Shown: positions 5,943-13,748 of the stretch, in pieces
How the letters are laid out: each line of letters begins with the position of its first letter
How positions within the stretch are numbered: position 1 is the first letter of the stretch
Assembly (NCBI GenBank): GCA_959604115.1
Contig: CAUHBW010000053.1
Span: 1-13,852, forward strand
Reading direction: 5' to 3'
Source: an uncultured Bilophila sp.
GTDB lineage: Bacteria; Desulfobacterota; Desulfovibrionia; Desulfovibrionales; Desulfovibrionaceae
DNA length: 13,852 nt
The notes under the pieces: generated by a model
Databases searched by the model: none
What the model saw: the letters and a program-made list of their open reading frames with translations, nothing else
What the model was told of the DNA's origin: nothing
Position numbers and translations under genes: made by a program

Positions 5943-6833
5943 CTACTCCGCCAGACGGCACATGTACGAGCCGAGGGGCGCGCGCAGGGTGTCGAGAATG
6001 CGTTCCAACAGGATGCCTTCCCGGTTGGGCAAATCCTGCCCGAAGGTGGCGCGGATGCCCAGCGTGACGAACTGCACGGCCCGGTCGAGCGCGATGGCGA
6101 GGCTGTCGCCATGCAGCAGGCTGCCCGTCAGCACGCTGGAGAACACGTCCCCCGTGCCGGGGTAGTAGGCCGGGATGTACGAGCAGTCCACGCGCCAGAA
6201 GCGATCCTCGGCGCGTTCGTAGGCGAGGACCGAGGTGCATTCCGTCTTGCGCGCAACCTCGGAATCCGCCAGCGGCACGCTTGTGGCGACCACCGTGGCG
6301 GGGCCGTTCTCGGAAAGCCGCCGCAGCCAGCCCTTGAGCGTGGGCACGTCCACTTCCGGGCTGTACGGCTCGTCGAGCAGCAGGCAGACCTCGGTGAAGT
6401 TCGGGGTGATCACGTCCGCGCGGGTGATGAGCCAGCGCATTTTCTCCACCATGTCCGGGGTCATGGTCGGGATGAGCCTGCCGTCGTCGCCGAGCACGGG
6501 GTCCACCACCGCCAGCCCGTCGGGCGCGAGGCAGTTGGCGATGCACCGGGCCGCCGAGTCCATCTGCGCCGTGGACGCCATGAACCCCGAATACACGCCG
6601 TCGAAGCGCAGGCCGAGCCGCTCCCAGTGATCGAGAATGCGGACCATCTCGTCCGTCAGATCCAACAGGGTGAAATCCTTGTAGCCCACCGTCTGCGTGG
6701 ACAAAATCGCCGTAGGCAGCGGCGTGGCCTGAATGCCCATGCTGGACAGGATCGGAATCGCCGCCGTCAGGGATGTCCGGGCGAACCCGGCGAGATCGTG
6801 GATCGCCGCTACTCTGGGAATGGGATTGCGCAT
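5943..6833 (-). CDS. pdxK: Pyridoxal/pyridoxamine kinase
   Basis: This 296-residue ribokinase-fold enzyme phosphorylates the 4-hydroxymethyl-linked B6 vitamers with ATP in PLP salvage. The N-terminal substrate segment reads HDLAGFARTSLTAAIPILSSMG, one residue pattern away from the GxGRxSLT...PxLSxMG of pyridoxal kinases. VVDPVLGDDG (109-118) and VITPNFTE (141-148) form the phosphate/Mg region. GTGDVF (226-231) holds the catalytic Asp229. The length is near the family norm (about 285). I chose the ATG at 6833, with a modest GGAACGA six bases upstream. A TTG at 6848 would add five residues but has no ribosome binding site. Thiamin-type HMP kinase (ThiD) is the alternative, but the N-terminal segment and FDGVYSGFMAS favour PdxK/PdxY. 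It diverges from the hybrid kinase gene. RidA, which protects PLP enzymes, is nearby. Confidence 0.9.
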   Translation of the reverse strand: MRNPIPRVAAIHDLAGFARTSLTAAIPILSSMGIQATPLPTAILSTQTVGYKDFTLLDLTDEMVRILDHWERLGLRFDGVYSGFMASTAQMDSAARCIANCLAPDGLAVVDPVLGDDGRLIPTMTPDMVEKMRWLITRADVITPNFTEVCLLLDEPYSPEVDVPTLKGWLRRLSENGPATVVATSVPLADSEVARKTECTSVLAYERAEDRFWRVDCSYIPAYYPGTGDVFSSVLTGSLLHGDSLAIALDRAVQFVTLGIRATFGQDLPNREGILLERILDTLRAPLGSYMCRLAE

Positions 6834-7101
6834 GATGATTCGTTCCAAAGAGAAAGATTCGGCGGGATGAGCCGCCCTGAAAACCGTCCTTCACGGACGG
6901 GCCTGCCATGCCGCGCACGCCGCCGTCCCGCCGGTTCGGAGCGGGAAAGCATCCGGGAGAGGCTTCCCGCACGGGCGGAAACGCGCGTTCCGGACGCAGC
7001 GAAAAGGACGCCGAACGGGCCTGCCGTCACCGCATGGAACGGAGCCTTGTCCGCACGCCTCACGAAATGCCGGACGGCGGACGACGCTTCGCGGACGCGG
7101 G

Positions 7102-7180
7102 ACGCCCGCCGGGCGCGTGCCCGCGCGGCATACGTATCGTTTCATGGGCGGACGGCTACGCCCGCCGGGCGCGTGTCCGC
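7102..7180. repeat. Intergenic direct repeat, 56-base spacing
   Basis: ACGCCCGCCGGGCGCGTG occurs identically at 7102-7119 and 7158-7175. The match continues to 23 bases with one C/T difference (to 7124 and 7180). The word contains a short self-complementary core, CGCCC and GGGCG. Confidence 0.6.
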
Positions 7181-7296
7181 AAAGCGCGCCTCCCCCGCGA
7201 GTGCGGGACTTCCCCTTTTGCCTTTTCCCTTCCGGGTTTTCAACCCCCGTCCCGCGCGGACCGTTTTCCGAATGAAAAACGAAATGCGACGAGCAC

Positions 7297-7311
7297 ATCA
7301 CGAAATATCAC
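7297..7311. promoter_or_regulatory. ATCAC direct repeat, one helical turn apart
   Basis: ATCACGAAATATCAC places two ATCAC half-sites exactly 10 bases apart inside an AT-richer island about 240 bases upstream of the hybrid kinase start. The same-face arrangement is typical of response-regulator or activator sites. No specific regulator is implied. Confidence 0.2.
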
Positions 7312-7379
7312 AAACGGTTCGCCCTCCCCCGTTTTACCCCCCATTTCGGGCAAAAAACGCCGGAAACGGTTGCACGATT

Positions 7380-7434
7380 GCCGGTTCGCAGGTAAGAGCC
7401 AAGGAAAAGACCCTTCCGACGGCTCCCGACCGGC
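7380..7434 (+). other. Possible structured leader of the hybrid kinase gene
   Basis: Nested complementarity is visible. GCCGGT (7380-7385) pairs with ACCGGC (7429-7434). GAGCC (7396-7400) pairs with GGCTC (7421-7425). AAGG (7401-7404) pairs with CCTT (7412-7415). A 10-base internal loop separates the outer and middle stems. It lies 110 bases before the start codon. I could not match it to a known riboswitch class, including the c-di-GMP types. Confidence 0.25.
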
Positions 7435-7544
7435 GGAGTCTCTTCAGCGCAGCCTTCTCCGGGCATACGGTCCCCCTCTTAAGGCGTCCAACGCTGCGTC
7501 CCCGACCTTCCCATAGCGAAGACCGCAACCGGAGAAGAAGACTC

Positions 7545-10500
7545 TTGAAGAAGACTCCGAACTACTCCATGACCATCGCCTCCATCATTCTGCTCGGATT
7601 CGCCTTCGCGGCGATCCTGCTCTCCGGCGTGGCCATACGCAACGTGACCACGGGCATCCACGAACAACTCCGCATCGAGCAAAGCCGCAACCGCTCCATC
7701 CAGAGCAGCACGTCCCTCGGGGACGCTTCCGACTACCTTACCAATGAAGCATGGCATTTCGTCAACTCGCGAAATTTCGCGCACCTGCGCAACTACTGGG
7801 ACGAGGCGCTGAAGGAACAACGCCGGGAAAAGGCGCTGGCCGAACTGCCCGCGCTGGGTCTGGCGCCCCGCGAGCAGGCGCTTCTCGAACAGGCCAAGGC
7901 CGAATCCGACGCCCTCATCCGCACCGAAACGTTGGCCATGCGGCTGGTCGCGGAAAGCCTCGGCACCCCCGAGGCCGAGATGCCGGGACCGGTCGCCGCG
8001 CTGCGGCTCTCGTCCGAAGAGGAGGCCCTCTCCCCACAGGACAAGCAGAAACGGGCCGGGCAGTACCTGTTCAACGAACAGTACGTCACCGGCAAGCAGC
8101 GCATCAAGAACGCCATCATCCACTTCCGCGATCTGGTGGACAACCGGAAAAGCAAGGAACTGCTCGCCATCGAAAACCGGACCCGGGACATGATGAACAT
8201 GGCTCTGGTGTACGTGCTGAGCCTGCTGCTCCTCCTCGGGGTCGCGGTGGCGCTGTTCTACGGGCTGGTCACGCGGCCCTTCCGCGCCTACGCGCGGGCG
8301 CTCAAGCGTCTCGACGGCGGCGACCTGCCCCCGCTCGTCCCGCTGGGCTCCAAGGAAACGCGGGCCTTCGCCGAAGCCTTCAACCACGTCTACGCCGCAT
8401 GGACCACCCAGAAGCGCAGGCTGGAAAACGAGCAGTTCCGCTTTCACGTGGCGGTGGAGAACACCGCGAGCATCGTGTACGAATACGATCCCGTCACCGA
8501 CCTCTACCGGGGCTACGGGACGCTTGAAAACGGCGACAACCGGGGACGCGGCAACATGGAGCGCGTCATCCCCGACTTCCTGCGCCGCCGCGTCGCCGTG
8601 CTGGTGGAGGAGATGTTCCTTCCGGGCCTGCTCGCGCTGCTTCGCGGCGCGTCCGGCGGAGAACTCGACCTGCGGGTGCGCATGACCCCCGAGTCCCCGT
8701 ACGTCTGGGCGCGCATCTCCGCCACGCCCATCCGCGACGAACAGGGCAAGATCGTCAAGGTCATCGGCAAATTCGCCAAGATCGAAACGGAAAAGGCCAA
8801 GGAATTCGCGCTGGAGGAGGCCAAGTCGCGCGACGCGCTGACGGGGCTCTGGAACAGGGAGGCCGGGGTGCGCCGGGTCCGGGACGTGCTGGCCCGCAAG
8901 AAGCCCGAGGAAGTCCACTGCATGATGCTGCTGGACATGGACGACTTTTCCGGCCTCAACCGGGGCGAAGGCCGGATCTTCGCGGACGCCATCCTTCAGG
9001 AAGCCGCCAACATCGCGCGCTCCGAAACCGGGCCCGAAGACATCCTCGTCCGTCTGGGCGGCGACGAGTTCATGCTGTTCATCAAAAACTGCACCAAGGC
9101 GCGGGCGGGCGAGATCGGCCCCCGCATCGCGGCGCGCATCCGCGCCCTCGCCAACGCCGAAAACCCGGACATGCACATCTCGGCCAGCATCGGCATGTGC
9201 GTGACCGCCGTGGTGGACGAATACAGCGGCCTGTACCGCTGCGCCGAGAGCACCCTCAAGTACGTCAAGGCCCACGGCAAGGGGCAGGCGGCCTGCTATC
9301 TGGACACGTCCAACGAACTCGGAACCATGCTCGTGGACGCCTACCCCGAGCGGCACAGCATCAACGCCATCGATCACGCCGGGCCCCCGGCGCAGGAAAG
9401 CCTGATCTCCTTCGCGCTGGAACTGCTCGGCAAGTCCAAGAACCTGAACGACGCCGTATTCCTGCTCCTGTCCCGCGTCGGACGCGGCTGCGGGCTGGAC
9501 CGGGTGTCCATCGTGGAGCTGGACCGCGACTACCTGAGCTGCCGCTGCACCTACCAGTGGGCCCGGCATCAGGCCGACACGCTCATGGACCGGACCTGCT
9601 ACGTCAGCGCCGAAAAGGTGCAGGAGATTTCCGGGCTCTACGATCAGGACAGGCTGTATCAGGGCCCGCGCCTGTCCGGCATCCCGAGCCTGCCGAGCTG
9701 CCTGCACGCGGGCATCTGGAACCGGGGGCAGTACGTCGGCAGCATGAGCTTTGAAAAGCGCGAACCGGGCTACGAATGGACGGCGGAGCAGCGCAACCTG
9801 CTCTCGGAGCTGACCAGAGTGCTCACCTCGTTCATCCTCAAGGCCAAGGCCGACGCCGTCAGTCAGGCCAAGAGCGACTTCCTCTCGCGCATGAGCCACG
9901 AGATCCGCACCCCCATGAACGCGATCACCGGCATGACCGTCATCGCCAAGACCGTGCTGGACGACCGGAAAAAGATGCTGGACTGCCTCGAAAAGATCGA
10001 ATCGGCCAACGCCTACCTGCTCGGGCTGATCAACGACGTGCTGGACATGTCCCGCATCGAGAGCGGCAAGCTGGAACTCAACATCGAGCGCACCGATCTG
10101 GGCCGCCAGCTCGACAAGCTCGAATCCCTGATGCGCCCGCAGGCCGAGGCCAAGGGCCTGCGCCTCGTCGTGGAAAACGGCTTTTCCGGGCCCGAGGTCA
10201 TGGCCGACATGCTCCGGCTCAGTCAGGTGCTGGTCAACATCATGGGCAACGCCGTCAAGTTCACCGGCGAGGGCGGCAACGTGACCGTGCGCGTCGAACC
10301 GCTGGAACAGACCGCCGGCAAGGTGCGGCTGCGCTTCTCCGTGACCGACACCGGCGTCGGCATCGGCAAGGAGGCCGTGGGCCGCATCTTCAACGCCTTC
10401 GAGCAGGAGAACAGCCTCACCTCCGCGAACTACGGCGGCACGGGGCTGGGGCTCGCCATCTCCAGCCGTCTGGTGCAGATGATGGGCGGCACGCTGGACG

Positions 10501-11018
10501 TCCGCAGCGAACTCGGCAAGGGTTCGGAATTTTCGTTCACGCTGTCCCTCCCCCTCGCGCCGGAACGCGCCGAGCGCGAAGCGGCGAACGCCGCGGCTCC
10601 GCTCGCGGGCCGCGGAATCACGGGCGGGCACATCCTGCTGGCCGAGGACAACCAGCTCAATCAGGAAATCGCGGAGGCCATCCTGACCATGAACGGCTTC
10701 ACCGTGGACCTCGTCCCCAACGGCAAGGAGGCCGTGGACGCCTTCGCCCGGAACGCGCCCGACCACTACGACGCCGTGCTGATGGACATCCGCATGCCGA
10801 TCATGGACGGCCTCGAAGCCACCCGGCGCATCCGCACGCTGGGCAAGAGCGACTCCCGGACCATCCCGATCATCGCCATGACCGCCAACGCCTTCAGCGA
10901 GGATATGAAAAAGTCGCTGGACAGCGGCATGAACTGCCACCTCTCCAAGCCCATCGAAGTGGACGCGCTGCTTGAGGCGCTCTCCTCCTGCCGCGCCCGG
11001 CCCGCAAGGCTGCAATGA
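7545..11018 (+). CDS. Hybrid sensor histidine kinase with PAS, GGDEF, GAF and receiver domains
   Basis: This 1157-residue membrane sensor has the following order. TM1 is at about 9-31, then a helical extracytoplasmic sensor (32-215), TM2 (about 216-242), a HAMP-like linker and PAS (about 298-425). A GGDEF domain (430-595) has its motif at 505-509, and GAF lies at about 617-765. The HisKA domain has phospho-acceptor His785 in SHEIRTPMN. The ATPase domain has N902, DTGVGIG at 935-941 and GGTGLGL at 964-970. The C-terminal receiver has phospho-acceptor Asp1081 in LMDIRMP. The GGDEF domain keeps D464, N472 and D481, but the usual NDxxGH reads NRGEGR, and the inhibitory RxxD is GPED, so cyclase activity is uncertain. 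The TTG at 7545 is preferred: GGAG lies ten bases upstream and it adds KK before TM1. The ATG at 7569 is the alternative. No Hpt or output gene is adjacent. Confidence 0.9.
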   Translation: MKKTPNYSMTIASIILLGFAFAAILLSGVAIRNVTTGIHEQLRIEQSRNRSIQSSTSLGDASDYLTNEAWHFVNSRNFAHLRNYWDEALKEQRREKALAELPALGLAPREQALLEQAKAESDALIRTETLAMRLVAESLGTPEAEMPGPVAALRLSSEEEALSPQDKQKRAGQYLFNEQYVTGKQRIKNAIIHFRDLVDNRKSKELLAIENRTRDMMNMALVYVLSLLLLLGVAVALFYGLVTRPFRAYARALKRLDGGDLPPLVPLGSKETRAFAEAFNHVYAAWTTQKRRLENEQFRFHVAVENTASIVYEYDPVTDLYRGYGTLENGDNRGRGNMERVIPDFLRRRVAVLVEEMFLPGLLALLRGASGGELDLRVRMTPESPYVWARISATPIRDEQGKIVKVIGKFAKIETEKAKEFALEEAKSRDALTGLWNREAGVRRVRDVLARKKPEEVHCMMLLDMDDFSGLNRGEGRIFADAILQEAANIARSETGPEDILVRLGGDEFMLFIKNCTKARAGEIGPRIAARIRALANAENPDMHISASIGMCVTAVVDEYSGLYRCAESTLKYVKAHGKGQAACYLDTSNELGTMLVDAYPERHSINAIDHAGPPAQESLISFALELLGKSKNLNDAVFLLLSRVGRGCGLDRVSIVELDRDYLSCRCTYQWARHQADTLMDRTCYVSAEKVQEISGLYDQDRLYQGPRLSGIPSLPSCLHAGIWNRGQYVGSMSFEKREPGYEWTAEQRNLLSELTRVLTSFILKAKADAVSQAKSDFLSRMSHEIRTPMNAITGMTVIAKTVLDDRKKMLDCLEKIESANAYLLGLINDVLDMSRIESGKLELNIERTDLGRQLDKLESLMRPQAEAKGLRLVVENGFSGPEVMADMLRLSQVLVNIMGNAVKFTGEGGNVTVRVEPLEQTAGKVRLRFSVTDTGVGIGKEAVGRIFNAFEQENSLTSANYGGTGLGLAISSRLVQMMGGTLDVRSELGKGSEFSFTLSLPLAPERAEREAANAAAPLAGRGITGGHILLAEDNQLNQEIAEAILTMNGFTVDLVPNGKEAVDAFARNAPDHYDAVLMDIRMPIMDGLEATRRIRTLGKSDSRTIPIIAMTANAFSEDMKKSLDSGMNCHLSKPIEVDALLEALSSCRARPARLQ

Positions 11019-11023
11019 CGGAC

Positions 11024-11053
11024 GCGCGGGGGCGGACGCAAAAGCCCCCGCGC
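11024..11053 (+). terminator. GC hairpin after the hybrid kinase
   Basis: GCGCGGGGGC (11024-11033) pairs perfectly with GCCCCCGCGC (11044-11053) around GGACGCAAAA, starting six bases after the stop. No T-run follows, so it may stabilise the 3' end or terminate inefficiently. Confidence 0.5.
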
Positions 11054-11327
11054 ATCACAGGCAACAGTCCCCGCTCTTCGGGAACCCCCTCGCGCGCCGC
11101 GCACGCGGCTCGTCGCCGCCGTGGCGCGCGGGGTCGCCCGGCCGTCCGCGCGCAGGCGCGAAAAATCGGGCGCGGACGGGCCTTCGCGCCGGGACTCCGG
11201 CCCCGCGCACGCGAAAAGGGAACGATCCCGGCAAGGACGGACGCCCGGGCGTTTCGGGCCGCGCGCGGAACGCTTCCCCCGCCCCGGCGCGAAATCCCGC
11301 CGAAGTCCCGCCCCGCGCGAAAAGAGC

Positions 11328-11356
11328 TTGACGCGGCCCGCTTCCGGGAGGACAAC
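11328..11356 (+). promoter_or_regulatory. Weak promoter candidate for the small acidic gene
   Basis: TTGACG (11328-11333, five of six) is followed after 17 bases by GACAAC (11351-11356, a poor -10). It sits 67 bases upstream of the start, a sensible place, but the -10 is unconvincing. Confidence 0.25.
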
Positions 11357-11422
11357 CTCTCGCATTCGGCGGTTTCGCCCGGCGGCGGACCGCCCTCACG
11401 TTCAAACCAGCGGGGCATGCCC

Positions 11423-11677
11423 ATGATTGTCAAGGAACTGAAAGAGGCTCTGGCGAACCTCGACGACGAAATGGAAATCGTCATTCTCGACTCGGAAGGG
11501 GAGCTGGTCGGCTCCATCGAAGTCGGCACCACGGATCTGGAAATCGAAGATGCGGACACCGGCGAAAGCACCGAGGAAACCGTGGTCTACATCGCCCCCG
11601 CCGAAATCGAGGACGACGAAGAGGACGAAGTGCTGCAAAGCCTGAAGCGCGATTTCGACAAAAAGGCCGGATTGTAG
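11423..11677 (+). CDS. Small acidic protein, 84 residues, unknown function
   Basis: The product is an 84-residue, strongly acidic cytoplasmic protein. The start MIVKELKEALANLDDEMEIV resembles a widespread small-protein pattern (VKELIEALKKLDPDAEV) seen in bacterial and phage proteins of unknown role. This is followed by a beta-rich-looking middle (VILDSEGELVGSIEVG) and a Glu/Asp-rich segment (about 61-71). The C-terminus is basic (KRDFDKKAGL). The ATG at 11423 is chosen because GGGG lies seven bases before it. The ATG two codons earlier (11417) overlaps that site. It is flanked by long spacers and converges with the second diguanylate cyclase. No phage gene is nearby, so phage origin is not implied. 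No function is proposed. Confidence 0.75.
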   Translation: MIVKELKEALANLDDEMEIVILDSEGELVGSIEVGTTDLEIEDADTGESTEETVVYIAPAEIEDDEEDEVLQSLKRDFDKKAGL

Positions 11678-11777
11678 CCGTTCCGCCCGGAAACGGGGGC
11701 GGTGCGCACGCCGCTGAAGACCGCCCTTCCCGGCGGAAGGACCCCCGCGTTTCAAGGAAACGCCGCTTCCGGCACGA

Positions 11778-11811
11778 CAAGGCCCCGGAGAGGATTCCCT
11801 CCGGGGCCTTG
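11778..11811 (-). terminator. Strong hairpin between convergent genes
   Basis: CAAGGCCCCGGAG (11778-11790) pairs perfectly over 13 bases with CTCCGGGGCCTTG (11799-11811) around an 8-base loop, 23 bases after the diguanylate cyclase stop. There is no real T-run on either side. Position and stability suggest it ends transcripts from both directions. Confidence 0.65.
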
Positions 11812-11834
11812 CCGTATCCCGCGGGCGGCGTCGC

Positions 11835-13748
11835 TCAGTCTCCGTGGACGGTGAAGCCGTTCCGGCCCCTTTCCTTGGTCCGGTACAGGGCCTTGTCCGC
11901 GTTCCGGTAAAGCGTCTCGAATTCCCGGCCCGATGCGGGCGACAGCGCGACCCCGATGCTGGCCGTCACGGGGCACGTTCCGGCTTCGGTCGTCACGTCG
12001 CGGCGCAGGGCGGACACCAGCTCCGTCGCCTTTTTCCGCGCCGCCTCCCGTCCGGGCAGACGGCAGAAGGCCACGAACTCGTCCCCGCCGATGCGCCCCA
12101 CCACGTCGTCCTCCCGGAACTGCGCCCTGAGCGTCCGGGCGAACTCGAGCAGCACGATGTCGCCCGCGCCGTGGCCGAACGTGTCGTTGACGGCCTTGAA
12201 CTTGTCCACGTCCAGAATGAAGAAGGCGAACGTCCCGCCGGGCTCCCGCAGCAACAGCCGCCGGATGTCTTCCTGCGTGGCGGCCTTGTTGTACAGTCCG
12301 GTCAGGGGATCCCGCCGCATCTGCTCGACCAGGGAACGCTCGCGCCGCTTCTGGGCGTCGATGTTCTGGCGGTAGACGATCATGCGGATCGAGTCGTCCT
12401 CGTCCCAATGGAAAATGTGCGTGGAAATCCGCATCCAGTAATAGGTTTCGCCGCCGTCCGAAGAAATCATGAGGTCGTATTGCAGGCTGTTCCGGCCCTC
12501 GCGGAAGGCCTTGAGCACGTTCTCGCGGGAGAAGGCGTCCAGATAGCCCTGCCGGAACTCCTCCTTGATCTGCTTTTCCGCGATGGCGCGCAGGCCCTGA
12601 TCGTAGGGCTCGTCCGGGGCCACGCCCAGACTCTCGAAATACCGCGCCGTCGCCTCGCTCGCCGCGCGGTTGTGGGTGATGTCCAGCTCGTAGATGTTTT
12701 CGTAGAGCTGCTCCGTCGCCTCCTGAAACACGGCCCGGTGCTTCCGTTCCCGCTCCTCCACGGCGCGGGTCAGCCGGATGATCTGCGCGTTGTAGGAGCG
12801 GATCACCCGGGTGATGGTCAGCAGCACGCAGACGAGGATGATGACGATGACCAGTATGTTGCGGTAGAACTGGAGGTTCAGCTTCCGGTTCAGGCCGCGC
12901 GTGTCGTTCTCCACCACGAGGTGCCAGTTCAGATTGGGGAGGAACTGGGTCACGAGGTAGCGGTCGCCGCCGTCGGTGGGATACCAGAACATCTGCCGCC
13001 CGTCCCTGTCGCCCAGAATCCGGCTCTTCAACTCCGCAAACGCGGGGTTTCGGAACAGATTGACCGCGTTGTAGCCGGTCCGGTCGGTGGAAACCTCCAC
13101 GTCCCCGCCCTCGCCCACAAGGTAGGCGGCCACACCGAACTTCTTTTCGTATTCGTCCAGCAGCGCCTGCAGATGATCGATGCGGAACCCGACGCCGACC
13201 ACGCCCTGCGTGGAGCCGTCCCGCCCCGTGATCCGGCAGTTGATGAACACGGTGATCTCGTTTCTGGCCGCCTCGTCGTTGTCGATGTTGAGCGAGTGCT
13301 CCGCGCCGGAATCGAGAAACGCGTAGTACCATTCGTTTTCGAGGTTGTCCCGGGTCAGCACCCGGTCCAGCCCGTTGAAATGGTAGTAGCGTCCGGTGCG
13401 CGTGGAGACGAGGAATACGGAATCGTAGCCGTACTTCTCGCGATAGACGTTCAGATAGTCGCGCAGGGTCTTGACGTAGGCCGCGCTGCGCAGGTTCGCC
13501 TCTTCGTCGGCGAGGAACTCCTTGAGCAGATTGTCGTTGGCCATGGTCAGCGAGACGTTCACGGGCCGGGTGAAGATGGACTCGATCTGATAGTAGATGC
13601 CTTCCGACGTCAGCGAGGAGACGTTTTCCACATCCTTGAGGAAAATGCCCTGATTGGACCAGTAGCTGATGAACGAAGAGATGGCGAACCCGAGCACGAT
13701 GACGGCGCAGACCAGCAGATTGGTGCGCAGCAGAATGTTCTTTTTCAT
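11835..13748 (-). CDS. Membrane diguanylate cyclase with Cache sensor and PAS-like domain
   Basis: This 637-residue protein makes c-di-GMP in response to an extracytoplasmic signal. TM1 (about 8-28) precedes a double-Cache-type periplasmic sensor (about 35-290). Typical elements are WYYAFLDSG (140-148), NIDND then TVFINCRI, and GVVGVGF (182-188). TM2 (about 298-316) leads to a short coiled segment, a PAS-like domain (about 335-465) and GGDEF (about 478-637). D513, N521 and D530 and the intact GGDEF (554-558) predict activity. RxxD (R545-D548), five residues before GGDEF, is an intact product-inhibition site. The ATG at 13748 gives MKKN before TM1 and has GGGGAG ten bases upstream. An upstream extension to a GTG at 13841 has no support. 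The WYxxFLxSG element is common in Cache sensors for small organic ligands, but the ligand is not predictable. Confidence 0.92.
   Translation of the reverse strand: MKKNILLRTNLLVCAVIVLGFAISSFISYWSNQGIFLKDVENVSSLTSEGIYYQIESIFTRPVNVSLTMANDNLLKEFLADEEANLRSAAYVKTLRDYLNVYREKYGYDSVFLVSTRTGRYYHFNGLDRVLTRDNLENEWYYAFLDSGAEHSLNIDNDEAARNEITVFINCRITGRDGSTQGVVGVGFRIDHLQALLDEYEKKFGVAAYLVGEGGDVEVSTDRTGYNAVNLFRNPAFAELKSRILGDRDGRQMFWYPTDGGDRYLVTQFLPNLNWHLVVENDTRGLNRKLNLQFYRNILVIVIILVCVLLTITRVIRSYNAQIIRLTRAVEERERKHRAVFQEATEQLYENIYELDITHNRAASEATARYFESLGVAPDEPYDQGLRAIAEKQIKEEFRQGYLDAFSRENVLKAFREGRNSLQYDLMISSDGGETYYWMRISTHIFHWDEDDSIRMIVYRQNIDAQKRRERSLVEQMRRDPLTGLYNKAATQEDIRRLLLREPGGTFAFFILDVDKFKAVNDTFGHGAGDIVLLEFARTLRAQFREDDVVGRIGGDEFVAFCRLPGREAARKKATELVSALRRDVTTEAGTCPVTASIGVALSPASGREFETLYRNADKALYRTKERGRNGFTVHGD

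Larger units (their letters stand above)
6834..7544. other. Long divergent spacer, no gene seen
   Basis: The 711 bases between the B6 kinase and hybrid kinase genes have open frames on both strands but only Arg/Pro/Ala-rich, spacer-like translations. The region holds a 23-base repeat (7102-7180), a less GC-rich island at about 7262-7320 that is the best candidate promoter zone, and a foldable segment at 7380-7434. I see no convincing -35/-10 pair. Confidence 0.5.
11019..11422. other. Intergenic spacer, GC-rich, no gene seen
   Basis: The 404 bases between the hybrid kinase and the small acidic gene contain the kinase hairpin. Variants of GCGCGAAAA recur (11157, 11209, 11287, 11315), and there is a weak promoter-like pair near the right end. 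The open frame running into the acidic gene from 11015 is spacer-like and starts with no ribosome binding site. Confidence 0.45.

Noticed and set aside
6834..6848. TTG start for the B6 kinase
   Set aside because: It would add five residues, but only pyrimidine-rich sequence precedes it. The ATG at 6833 has a modest purine-rich site and fits the family's N-terminus.
7330..7460. c-di-GMP riboswitch before the hybrid kinase
   Set aside because: The conserved GEMM-I elements (CGCAAAGCC-like core, GNRA tetraloop with receptor) are not found. Only generic nested stems are visible.
5868..7544. N-terminal extension of the hybrid kinase by some 560 codons
   Set aside because: The frame is open, but it overlaps the convincing B6 kinase on the other strand and then a repetitive spacer. 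The membrane-protein N-terminus begins at 7545 or 7569.
7479..11015. A 1178-residue open frame antisense to the hybrid kinase
   Set aside because: Its translation is a monotonous Val/Gly/His/Ala/Arg-rich shadow with no domains, and the opposite strand encodes clear kinase, GGDEF and receiver motifs. Open antisense frames are expected at this GC content.
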